Counted from the stretch's first letter, positions 10,402 to 18,049 are shown. The stretch: DNA of 39,858 nucleotides from Candidatus Adlerbacteria bacterium RIFOXYC1_FULL_48_26 (GCA_001773575.1 MEXB01000002.1:1-39858), one strand, 5' to 3'. Numbers and translations: made by a program. Notes: a model not told the origin generated them from the letters alone.

Positions 10402-10623
10402 ATGAAAGTAGTACATATAATAGCGTTCCTTCTTCTCGTAGTTGGCGGACTTAACTGGGGCCTTGTTGGTCTTGGCGGTTTTGCTGGCAGCGACTGGAAT
10501 ATCGTGCACATGATCGTTGGCTCATGGCCAATGGTTGAGTGGGCAGTATACGTTCTCGTAGGCGCTTCAGCAGTATGGCTGCTCGTTGGCCACAAGAAAG
10601 CCTGCAGAGAGTGCGCAATGTAA
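10402..10623 (+). CDS. DUF378 family membrane protein
   Basis: FLLLVVGGLNWGLVGLGGF plus a second TM segment. Confidence 0.8.
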   Translation: MKVVHIIAFLLLVVGGLNWGLVGLGGFAGSDWNIVHMIVGSWPMVEWAVYVLVGASAVWLLVGHKKACRECAM

Positions 10624-10639
10624 TTGCATTACGCAAAAC

Positions 10640-10678
10640 AAAAAGCTACCCCGTAAGGGTAGTTTTTTGTTTTGCAAA
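10640..10678 (+). terminator. Rho-independent terminator
   Basis: CTACCCCGTAAGGGTAGTTTTTTG hairpin and T run. Confidence 0.75.
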
Positions 10679-10704
10679 CACTGACTATGCTATACTCTTC
10701 ACCT

Positions 10705-11442
10705 ATGCAAGCAATTTCTATAAAAGGTTTACGTAAGACCTACTCCACAGGCACACAGGCGCTCAAGGGGGTAGACCTCAACATCGAAGAGGGCGACTTT
10801 TTCGCGTTATTGGGCCCTAACGGGGCAGGGAAGTCTACTATCATCAGCATTATCACGAGCCTTACCCGAAAGTCGGAAGGGGAGGTGAAGGTATTCGGCA
10901 CATCTATTGACGAAGATCCTGACAAAGCAAAAACCTACATTGGGTTGGTGCCACAGGAATTTAACTTCAACATTTTTGAAAAGGTTATCGATATCGTAAC
11001 CACCCAGGCGGGCTACTACGGTATTCCACGAAAAGAAGCACTCGAGCGTGCTGATGAAATTATCAAAGCGCTGGGCTTGTGGGATAAGCGCGACACAATG
11101 GCGCAGCAGCTTTCAGGCGGTATGAAGCGCCGCCTTATGATTGCTCGCGCACTCATCCATAAACCAAAACTTCTTATCCTCGACGAGCCAACTGCCGGCG
11201 TAGATATTGAAATGCGTTTGGGCATGTGGGAATTCCTCCGCCGTATGAACGAAGAGGGTACAACTATTATTTTGACAACGCACTACTTGGAAGAAGCGGA
11301 GGAACTCTGCCGCAACGTTGCCATCATCAACAAAGGAGAAGTGCGTTTGCACAAACCAATGAAGGAGTTGCTGGAAAGCGGTAAAGAGAAACTCGAAAAC
11401 ATTTACCTCGAGATTATTCAGGAAGCTAAGCAAGAAAAATAG
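10705..11442 (+). CDS. ABC transporter ATP-binding protein (ABC-2/DrrA-like)
   Basis: GPNGAGKST (Walker A), LSGGMKRRL (signature), LLILDEPTAGVD (Walker B). TATACT 8 nt before ATG 10705. Confidence 0.93.
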   Translation: MQAISIKGLRKTYSTGTQALKGVDLNIEEGDFFALLGPNGAGKSTIISIITSLTRKSEGEVKVFGTSIDEDPDKAKTYIGLVPQEFNFNIFEKVIDIVTTQAGYYGIPRKEALERADEIIKALGLWDKRDTMAQQLSGGMKRRLMIARALIHKPKLLILDEPTAGVDIEMRLGMWEFLRRMNEEGTTIILTTHYLEEAEELCRNVAIINKGEVRLHKPMKELLESGKEKLENIYLEIIQEAKQEK

Positions 11443-11443
11443 T

Positions 11444-12217
11444 ATGACAGGCTACCAAATGTGGACATCGTACTACACGATGGCCCGAAAAGAATTTGTG
11501 CGCATGATACGTATCTGGTCCCAGACGCTTCTTCCGCCTATCGTAACCACCAGCCTCTACTTCGTAGTCTTTGGCTCGTTCATCGGCTCGCAGTTGGCAG
11601 CAATTGAAGGCTTTAGCTACATGCAGTTTATCGTGCCTGGCCTCATCATGATGTCCATGATCACCAGCTCGTACATGAACACCGTTTCAACCTTCTACTT
11701 CGCAAAATGGCAGCGCACGCTGGATGAAATACTTGTATCACCAACTCCAAACTGGATTGTTATCGCGGGCTTTATTAGCGGCGGAATGATACGCGGACTG
11801 TTGGTTGGAACATTGGTACTTATCGTATCGCTCTTCTTTACGCACTTGGTCATCCACCAGCTAGCGATAGTTATACTTGCAGGTATTTTGACCACGATGC
11901 TGTTCTCGCTTGCAGGCCTTGTAAACGGCATCTTCGCGAAGGGTTTCGATGGCATTTCTATAGTGCCTACCTTCGTCCTGACGCCTCTTACATACCTCGG
12001 CGGTGTATTCTTCTCAATCAACCAGTTCCCAGAGTTCTGGCGCATTGTGTCGTTGTTTAACCCTATCCTCTACATGGTAAATGCCTTCCGTTACGGCTTC
12101 TTGGGCATTAGTGATGTATCTATTGCTATGAGCTTCTCGATACTTATTGCTATCAACGTTGTGCTTCTTGGGCTCACAGTCTACCTCTTCAAGAAAGGTT
12201 GGGGATTCAAGAATTAA
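11444..12217 (+). CDS. ABC-2 type permease
   Basis: Polytopic; LTPLTYLGGVFFSINQFPEFWRIVSLFNPILYMVNAFRYGFLG; directly follows the ATPase. Confidence 0.9.
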   Translation: MTGYQMWTSYYTMARKEFVRMIRIWSQTLLPPIVTTSLYFVVFGSFIGSQLAAIEGFSYMQFIVPGLIMMSMITSSYMNTVSTFYFAKWQRTLDEILVSPTPNWIVIAGFISGGMIRGLLVGTLVLIVSLFFTHLVIHQLAIVILAGILTTMLFSLAGLVNGIFAKGFDGISIVPTFVLTPLTYLGGVFFSINQFPEFWRIVSLFNPILYMVNAFRYGFLGISDVSIAMSFSILIAINVVLLGLTVYLFKKGWGFKN

Positions 12218-12225
12218 CGTACTCC

Positions 12226-12290
12226 ACAAAAAACTACCCCTTACGAGCTTGCGCCTCTTACGCGGCTCGTGCGGGGTATTTTTTGTTTTG
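12226..12290 (+). terminator. Rho-independent terminator
   Basis: CTACCCCTTACGAGC...GCTCGTGCGGGGTATTTTTTG hairpin plus T run. Confidence 0.6.
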
Positions 12291-12293
12291 TAC

Positions 12294-12962
12294 CTAGAAA
12301 AGCTTCTGCGGCTTTTTACCACGCTTCCACTCAGTAAATCTGAGTGTGTTGCGTTCAAGAGGGGAGGTCTTGCGTAGGCGTCTACGTGCGCCGTTTGCGA
12401 TTATAGAAATATGCGGCGACTCATCTAACTCTTCAGCAATAAAATCTAGATGACCTTCTTTTCCTTCTGAGACAACCCACTGTTCTGGTTTATATCGGCG
12501 TAGGTCAAACGGTTTAGAAAATGCTTTGAGCGTTTTAACGCCGTCGTCTAAATAGTATTCATGGAAGAAAGACATCGCGAGCTCTCGCGGTGTTTTGTAT
12601 ACGGCATCGCGCCAACGCAGTATGGCGTGGTTCGTTTTGCTTATAGCGCCCCAGCTTCCTTTTTCTTGAAACAATGTAACGACATGGTCATCGTCATGGG
12701 CAAGCGTCTGCAAATCTAGAAGGAGTGGGCGGTGGCCGTGGTAGGCGAGTGCAGCTGCAGCAAACAATGCACCCTCCATACAGTGCGCTCTTTTGTGCTG
12801 TAGCACCTGGCGAGGGGAGAAGAGGGTGTCTCCTTCTGGTTCAAAGTTAATAGGGAGAGCGTCGAGGTAATCCTGGATCTTTTGGGGCGTATGTAAACGA
12901 GAAAAAACCTTGTGCTCCTGCTTCGTTAATAATCCCTTCAGGTTCTTTGTATACACTCTCAT
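12294..12962 (-). CDS. Hypothetical protein, possibly transglutaminase/cysteine-protease-like
   Basis: RAHCMEGALFAAAALAYHG followed by DDDHVVTLF is compatible with a Cys-His fold; family assignment from motif only. Confidence 0.65.
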   Translation of the reverse strand: MRVYTKNLKGLLTKQEHKVFSRLHTPQKIQDYLDALPINFEPEGDTLFSPRQVLQHKRAHCMEGALFAAAALAYHGHRPLLLDLQTLAHDDDHVVTLFQEKGSWGAISKTNHAILRWRDAVYKTPRELAMSFFHEYYLDDGVKTLKAFSKPFDLRRYKPEQWVVSEGKEGHLDFIAEELDESPHISIIANGARRRLRKTSPLERNTLRFTEWKRGKKPQKLF

Positions 12963-13021
12963 ATGTGCCAGCTCATCCGTTTAGAGTCGTGTTTATATTT
13001 AACCACATTTAACCCTCTCGT

Positions 13022-13177
13022 ATGTTATATACCATTGCAGTCGTTTTATTGATCCTTTGGGTATTGGGCCTCGTCTCGTCCTACACCATTGGCGGGTTTA
13101 TCCATATCCTTTTAGTCATCGCCGTGATTCTCGTCCTACTTCGCCTTATCCGCGGGGAGAAGCCATTTGACCTCTAG
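13022..13177 (+). CDS. Lmo0937/DUF5670-like small membrane protein
   Basis: 51-aa ORF absent from the track: MLYTIAVVLLILWVLGLVSSYTIGGFIHILLVIAVILVLLRLIRGEKPFDL. Confidence 0.8.
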   Translation: MLYTIAVVLLILWVLGLVSSYTIGGFIHILLVIAVILVLLRLIRGEKPFDL

Positions 13178-13200
13178 CCCTAACGCTACGCAGGATAGAA

Positions 13201-13237
13201 AAAGAAAAAAACCGCCTTTCCAAAGAAGGGCGGTTTT
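13201..13237. terminator. Bidirectional terminator (stronger T run on minus strand)
   Basis: ACCGCCTTTC CAAA GAAGGGCGGT stem; A-rich 13201-13210 gives TTTTTTTCTTT on the minus strand, TTTT on plus. Confidence 0.65.
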
Positions 13238-13417
13238 GAATATACGGAACAGAGCAGTACAGAGTGCAGTAGAGTGGAAACTCCTGGGGCGCGAACACGA
13301 GATAGCCATGCCAGACATCCTACGAAAGATGTCGACGACTTCTCAGTTCAAGCAACCCCAGGAGTCCATCGGGACGACACCCCCGTCCCGATTCCGATAC
13401 AAACACTAAGAACAATC
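13211..13417 (-). ncRNA. Candidate structured ncRNA (element C), orientation probably minus
   Basis: Closing helix 13280-13289/13356-13365 (ACTCCTGGGG/CCCCAGGAGT), apical hairpin GACATC/GATGTC, second hairpin 13368-13376/13384-13392, minus-strand TTGATT-16-TAATAT promoter (13424..13451), terminator at 13211-13234. Confidence 0.45.
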
Positions 13418-13453
13418 TCAAATATATTACCACACCCTTTCTATAAATCAAGA

Positions 13454-13517
13454 GGTATACAAAGGACCGTCCTTGGTAGGGCAAGAGGGTATACAAAGGA
13501 CCGTCCTTGGTAGGGCA
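13454..13517. repeat. Two tandem direct repeats (34-bp period), each with a 21-bp dyad
   Basis: GGTATACAAAGGACCGTCCTTGGTAGGGCA at 13454-13483 and 13488-13517; dyad TACAAAGGAC-C-GTCCTTGGTA. Confidence 0.8.
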
Positions 13518-13525
13518 TAGGTACA

Positions 13526-13556
13526 AAAAAGGCCACTCTTGCGAGCGGCCTTTTGG
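13526..13556 (-). terminator. Terminator of ORF 13571(-)
   Basis: AAAAGGCCGCTCGCAAGAGTGGCCTTTTTT on the minus strand. Confidence 0.6.
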
Positions 13557-13570
13557 ATAGTGAAAGTGAA

Positions 13571-13807
13571 CTAGTGTCGGCTGTACGCCTGGCAGGGAAC
13601 CTCCGGCCTGGCGGCGCACTCCTTCGCCTCCTCGTTGGTGATGAAGCAGATCACAGCCACCGCGCCGGCAAGGAGGATCAACCTGACCCCCCACTTCTTC
13701 TCTCGGATCAGCCTCAACCTCTCATTATTTGTCTGGTACACGTCGCCCTCCTCGCTGTTGAATGAACCTGGGCCGACAATACCAAACCCCTTGATAAAGA
13801 CAACCAC
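13571..13807 (-). CDS. Hypothetical small membrane protein (GTG start or shorter)
   Basis: 78-aa ORF with one TM (GVRLILLAGAVAVICFIT) and a terminator directly 3'. Start uncertain. Confidence 0.5.
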   Translation of the reverse strand: MVVFIKGFGIVGPGSFNSEEGDVYQTNNERLRLIREKKWGVRLILLAGAVAVICFITNEEAKECAARPEVPCQAYSRH

Positions 13808-14066
13808 TCAGTAGGGGAGGGAGTGGGTCACAAAGTACAGACCCAAACCAACCCCACCCAAGCCCAAACCGCACAATACAGCTTTAGGGTAGAAAAAGGG
13901 GACTATGAAAGTCACCTCAGGGTTTTAAGAGAAATATGCAGATTTCTAGTACTCATAGGCTTAAGGAAGTCCAGGAGAGGAGCGTATTGCCTTTTTGTCG
14001 AGTCCACTTGGAGGATGTTCTGGACCCCTGTTCTTGCAGCCTATAGAAGTTATAATGCAGACACAA

Positions 14067-15233
14067 ATGTCTGTACCTGATATCTTCATCACAAAGAGCC
14101 AAATTTATAAAAAATTCGTAGAACTTGAGGAGGACCCTGCAGGAATAACTTTTATTTTTGGAGCAGGGGCTTCCGCTGGGTACACTTCAGATACTGCAAA
14201 CCATCTTACGCCTCCCACTGTTGAACATATTTTGGATAGGGAAAAAAATACCGCTGTTGCACGTTTAAAAGAGAAAGGGGAACATGATGGAGTTTTTGAC
14301 GAAAAGGATCATATAGATGACTGGCTAACATCAAGACAAATGGATTTGGAATCTTATCTTGGCTCTCTTTTTAAAAAGAGAGCTGAGAACGAACCTTTCG
14401 TATTAAATTTTCTCGAATACCTCAATGATTTATGTGCCTTAGTCTCTAAAAATTTTGACACAAGTCAAAAAAATAATTACAAAAGACTTGCTCGTACAAT
14501 GTATACCCTTAGGGGTAATTTACCTTGGCACTGCCTTTCATTTAATTACGACACGTTGTTAGAGAAGTCTATACTTTCTTGTAAAAAAGACGACGATCGA
14601 AATTTTAATTCTTTCCCCGACTACCAACTAAAAAACCCTAGCGTAATTAAGATACATGGCAGTAGAAATTTTACGTTTTCCTATGTCGAAAAAACTAAAA
14701 CTCCAAAAAAGACACGTAAAGAGATCTTCAAACTTATGATGGATGGTTCAGTTGATGAGTCTTCCGAGCAGAGCTTTTACCGCTATTCTTCGGAAGAAGA
14801 TTTTTCTGGATACGTTGGCCTATCTCGTTCTACTGAATGGGTCAAATATTCTGACGACGAAGAGTCGGTCTATTCGGATATTTATCATTATCCCTTAACG
14901 ATGGTGCCGATTCATAATACGACTAAATTTGAATGTCCATATTTTAAAGAACAGCTTGAAGAGGCAAAGAAAAGAATTTCTGAATCAAAACTAGTTGTTG
15001 TTATTGGATACAATCTTGGAGATGACGTATTTCGTGAACACATCAAGGGCCTAGACACAACATCCAAGGAACTTATATTAGTTGGTACAAATTCCCCTAA
15101 AGGAATAATTAATCAAAACATTACGCACCAATCTTACAAGTGGGCTTCTGAAATTTGGGAGGGAAAGAATATCAAAATCTTTGACGGAAATGGTTTTGGT
15201 GAGTTTGTTAACGCCATAGCCATAGCATCATAA
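14067..15233 (+). CDS. SIR2-domain protein (SIR2_2-like), putative NAD-utilising defence protein
   Basis: ITFIFGAGASAG, CLSFNYDTLLEKS, KIHGSRNF and SKLVVVIGYNLGDDVFREHI. TATAAT at 14051-14056 overlaps the upstream ATG 14055, so ATG 14067 is preferred. Confidence 0.8.
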   Translation: MSVPDIFITKSQIYKKFVELEEDPAGITFIFGAGASAGYTSDTANHLTPPTVEHILDREKNTAVARLKEKGEHDGVFDEKDHIDDWLTSRQMDLESYLGSLFKKRAENEPFVLNFLEYLNDLCALVSKNFDTSQKNNYKRLARTMYTLRGNLPWHCLSFNYDTLLEKSILSCKKDDDRNFNSFPDYQLKNPSVIKIHGSRNFTFSYVEKTKTPKKTRKEIFKLMMDGSVDESSEQSFYRYSSEEDFSGYVGLSRSTEWVKYSDDEESVYSDIYHYPLTMVPIHNTTKFECPYFKEQLEEAKKRISESKLVVVIGYNLGDDVFREHIKGLDTTSKELILVGTNSPKGIINQNITHQSYKWASEIWEGKNIKIFDGNGFGEFVNAIAIAS

Positions 15234-15280
15234 ATAGGTGAACGTCTTGTCTCTGCAGGGGAGAGAGGTAGGATTGTGAT

Positions 15281-15376
15281 ATGAGTGGGAAAGAAATTCT
15301 TATATGTATTGTGGTAGCAGCGTTAACTCCCTTATTTATCAAGCTTGTACGTTGGTGGTGGCGTAATGGGTTGTAG
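15281..15376 (+). CDS. 31-aa single-TM micro-ORF downstream of SIR2 gene
   Basis: MSGKEILICIVVAALTPLFIKLVRWWWRNGL, SD-like GAGAGAGGTAGG upstream, 47 nt after the SIR2 stop, same strand. Confidence 0.55.
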   Translation: MSGKEILICIVVAALTPLFIKLVRWWWRNGL

Positions 15377-15389
15377 AGAAGACAGAGGG

Positions 15390-15887
15390 TTAATTTAGTA
15401 TGCGGCTAAATTCACTTGTGAGAAAATTTATTACAGGTTTATGAAAGCCATACATAAGGGCCATAAAACCACCTACGGTTACCCAGACTGACCCATTTAC
15501 TAAAATCAAAGATCTGTAGAAGGGGGTGAATTTAATAAATTCTCTACCCTTATACCGAAGTAAGATTTTCTTTGTGTTTGTGTCTTCTTTAATTAATTTT
15601 TCATCAATGCATTCTTGAGCTAGTGAGTGAAATTTTTCAACAAAATCATAATACTCATATTTCATTTTTCCATCCTCGATAGCCGCCTCTTCTTTGGGAG
15701 TCTTTTTAATCCTTAGAAAGAATAAGAGCGCAGAAAAAAGCCCCCAGTTCATGCATGAAAAACGAATAAAGTCACCTGAATCAATTCCATGAGTAATAAT
15801 CTTGGCATATTCTTTTTTAGAAAGATGTCTCTTTTGTCCGTCTTGAAAATACATCAACAGCAACAAGAAAATTCTTTTATCCCACAT
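15390..15887 (-). CDS. Hypothetical two-TM membrane protein
   Basis: 165-aa ORF with two hydrophobic segments, convergent to the SIR2 gene; TAGAAT 7 nt before its ATG. Confidence 0.7.
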   Translation of the reverse strand: MWDKRIFLLLLMYFQDGQKRHLSKKEYAKIITHGIDSGDFIRFSCMNWGLFSALLFFLRIKKTPKEEAAIEDGKMKYEYYDFVEKFHSLAQECIDEKLIKEDTNTKKILLRYKGREFIKFTPFYRSLILVNGSVWVTVGGFMALMYGFHKPVINFLTSEFSRILN

Positions 15888-16097
15888 ACAGCTAATTCTA
15901 CCTCAAAAGAGGGGAGTCACTCCCCCAAGTTTTGTAGATTTTTTTGTAAATATTTTTATAGTTTTTTATCAAACCAAATGGTGGGGATGTCAGAAATAAT
16001 TCCCAGACGCGCGCAGGGAAGAGAATGGGGCACAAAGTATAAGTCCGGATTTAACTGATCTGGGCCCAAGGGGATACCGGGTTTGAATATGGTTATA

Positions 16098-16172
16098 CGT
16101 CGCACAATATACCTTTTGCGACGCTTATTAGGCTCAATATAGAGGGGGCCTGGTCTAGGCCATGTTTGAGCC
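16098..16172. ncRNA. Intergenic double-hairpin region (possible structured RNA or leader)
   Basis: CGTCGCA/TGCGACG (16098-16104/16117-16123), then GGCTCAA/TTGAGCC (16131-16137/16166-16172) enclosing GGCCT/AGGCC (16147-16151/16157-16161). Confidence 0.35.
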
Positions 16173-16259
16173 GCTGGCTTTCAATTAATCCTTCCCCGCC
16201 CTATAGTTACTTTAGATTTGTGTCTTAGAATTATTTTATTTACTCTCCTCTTTTCATCT

Positions 16260-16610
16260 ATGAACAAGAACTTGGCCATCTTTATACTTGTGGTCCTTGT
16301 ATTGGTTCTACAGGCGTTTGCCAGTAGTCCAACTCGGCCGATCATTCACACAGCCTCTGTAGGCTCTTATAACGAGTCCGTTGTCATAAACCCGACCACT
16401 GATACCCGCGTCGAGGTCCGCGCCCAAGCTGAGGCCGCCGAACAGCCACAATGCAACCCAAACTATTCTGGTTGTCTAAAACCGTACGCAAGCGACTATG
16501 ACTGCGCAGGAGGTTCTGGAGACGGTCCGTACTACACAGGGCCTGTACGTGTCCTTGGGTACGACCAATACAGGTTGGACAGAGACTACGACGGCTGGGC
16601 CTGCGAATAA
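16260..16610 (+). CDS. Secreted excalibur-like calcium-binding domain protein
   Basis: N-terminal signal segment; CNPNYSGC...DYDCAGGSGDGPYY...YRLDRDYDGWACE C-terminus. Confidence 0.75.
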   Translation: MNKNLAIFILVVLVLVLQAFASSPTRPIIHTASVGSYNESVVINPTTDTRVEVRAQAEAAEQPQCNPNYSGCLKPYASDYDCAGGSGDGPYYTGPVRVLGYDQYRLDRDYDGWACE

Positions 16611-16622
16611 AAATTAATTAAA

Positions 16623-16645
16623 AACAGGGGAGTCACTTCCCTGTT
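16623..16645 (+). terminator. Putative terminator hairpin
   Basis: AACAGGG...CCCTGTT stem downstream of 16610; no long T run. Confidence 0.45.
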
Positions 16646-16649
16646 GGAT

Positions 16650-16678
16650 TTGACACATATTTATATATGTGGTAACCT
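16650..16678 (+). promoter_or_regulatory. Promoter of ncRNA element B
   Basis: TTGACA - 17 nt - TAACCT; predicted +1 = 16685, first base of the closing helix. Confidence 0.65.
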
Positions 16679-16684
16679 AGATTA

Positions 16685-16830
16685 GCTCCAGGGGAACTTA
16701 TGCCCCACATAAGCTAAAGCTTGGGTGTTTCCCCACAGATTCTTTAACGACGACACCGGGATCTGTTCATCTTAGCCTGCCCCTGGAGCAACACATCCGG
16801 CCGCCACTCGAAAGATTGGCGGCCTTTTTT
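16685..16830 (+). ncRNA. Candidate structured ncRNA (element B), three-way junction plus terminator
   Basis: Closing helix GCTCCAGGGG/CCCCTGGAGC (16685-16694/16780-16789), hairpin CTTATG/CATAAG (16697-16702/16708-16713), CAGAT/ATCTG, then terminator GGCCGCCACTCGAAAGATTGGCGGCCTTTTTT. Confidence 0.6.
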
Positions 16831-16846
16831 ATACTCACAAAGAAGG

Positions 16847-16874
16847 TTGACAGACTTCCCTTCCGTGGTAGTTT
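16847..16874 (+). promoter_or_regulatory. Promoter of ORF 16906
   Basis: TTGACA - 16 nt - TAGTTT. Confidence 0.5.
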
Positions 16875-16905
16875 GGGAAAGGCAACAAGAAGAAGGAGAA
16901 GACTT

Positions 16906-17193
16906 ATGTCCTTTCAAAAGAGTTCCCACCAGATTCGTCAGAAGCGCGACTATTTCATGAAGTGGAGTGGCTTCTGGGGCATCATCGGAATCGTGTTCCT
17001 CCTACTGTTCATGTTCTCGGGCAGCCCGGAACGGCCCTTCATCCGCGAGATTGTCGTCGTGTGCGGCATCGGCGCAATCGCCTGGTTCGTGGCGATGCTC
17101 GTGTTCCTCATCTGGCACCTCATCGACAGCCACGCTCGGCACAGCACGCCGCGCCCCGTCTTTCCCGTCCCCGACCGATATCGGTCCGCGTAG
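16906..17193 (+). CDS. Hypothetical two-TM membrane protein
   Basis: ATG after AAGGAGAAG SD; two hydrophobic stretches; terminator at 17197-17233. Confidence 0.7.
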   Translation: MSFQKSSHQIRQKRDYFMKWSGFWGIIGIVFLLLFMFSGSPERPFIREIVVVCGIGAIAWFVAMLVFLIWHLIDSHARHSTPRPVFPVPDRYRSA

Positions 17194-17196
17194 ACA

Positions 17197-17233
17197 ACAA
17201 AGCCCGTCCCTAAAAAGGATGGGCTTTCCCTTT
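17197..17233 (+). terminator. Rho-independent terminator
   Basis: AAAGCCCGTCC CTAAAAA GGATGGGCTTTCCCTTT. Confidence 0.7.
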
Positions 17234-17234
17234 A

Positions 17235-17263
17235 TTGACCGCAAAGGTCTTTATAAGTACTGT
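17235..17263 (+). promoter_or_regulatory. Promoter of ORF 17293
   Basis: TTGACC - 17 nt - TACTGT directly after the preceding terminator. Confidence 0.6.
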
Positions 17264-17292
17264 ATTTGTGCACCATCAACTGGAGGGCACAC

Positions 17293-17676
17293 ATGAGCAC
17301 ACAACCGCGTATCGAAGACATCGTGACGGCGGACTTCAAAAAGGGCCTGGAACTGCTCGACCGGACCATGCCCAGCTGGCGCACTAAGGTCAGGGAGCCC
17401 ATCGCTATCAGCGATGCCACATTCAGCCCCATCGCCCAGATCACCGGACAGGACTTCTTCCAGGCCGACCTCAGCACGTTCGGCTACGACCGCGAAGCGG
17501 CTACGGCGGCACACGGTGCGGACCGGGTCGCCCGCCAGGAATGGGCTGCCGACTTCGGCCTCTCGACCGGCGAAAAGCACCAGAAGGACGCGGACGGCCA
17601 CTGGTCGCTCGGCACGCTCCGGCGAGCCATCGACAAACTCAACGAGTTGTGGAACCTCGAGCTCGGTCTCGCCTAG
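17293..17676 (+). CDS. Hypothetical soluble protein
   Basis: In-frame ATG after GGAGG; GC-rich codon usage unlike the neighbouring core genes; terminator 3'. Confidence 0.7.
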   Translation: MSTQPRIEDIVTADFKKGLELLDRTMPSWRTKVREPIAISDATFSPIAQITGQDFFQADLSTFGYDREAATAAHGADRVARQEWAADFGLSTGEKHQKDADGHWSLGTLRRAIDKLNELWNLELGLA

Positions 17677-17695
17677 CTCACCCACATTTCAATCA

Positions 17696-17727
17696 AGGCC
17701 GCTCGAAAGAGTGGCCTTTTTCTTTTA
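17696..17727 (+). terminator. Rho-independent terminator
   Basis: AAGGCCGCTCGAAAGAGTGGCCTTTTTCTTTT. Confidence 0.7.
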
Positions 17728-18012
17728 AAAGTTTCCGAGCGAGTAGAGCAATGCTATAAGGATATACGGCACCACTATGGCAACACCTTGCGGGATGCTT
17801 AAACTCTTTTTACTCAAAGAAAGCCACACGGTTCCTGCAGAAATACCGCACAGGAGAATCAATATAACGTTTATCAAAGCGAGTGCTGCATATGCGCCAC
17901 TTGAAGTGGCATACGAGAACGCAAGAAGCGTACTTGGAGCCAACAAATAAATTATATAAACCGCGGCAATCGTGTGGAGAGCGGCGAGAAAGGTTAAAAG
18001 CATTTTAGACAT
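17725..18012 (-). CDS. Small polytopic membrane protein
   Basis: 95-aa hydrophobic ORF; TATAAT exactly 6 nt upstream of ATG (minus strand). Confidence 0.7.
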   Translation of the reverse strand: MSKMLLTFLAALHTIAAVYIIYLLAPSTLLAFSYATSSGAYAALALINVILILLCGISAGTVWLSLSKKSLSIPQGVAIVVPYILIALLYSLGNF

Positions 18013-18049
18013 GGAATGATTATAAAGCACCTGTAAAAAATCTCTGATA

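Noticed and set aside
13454-13521. Possible mini-CRISPR
   Set aside because: Only two abutting copies with 34-bp period and 4 nt between the identical 30-bp cores, so no spacers; no cas genes.
13320-13694. Minus-strand ORF MGGQVDPPCRRGG...
   Set aside because: Overlaps the tandem repeat, a terminator and part of element C; low-complexity antisense frame.
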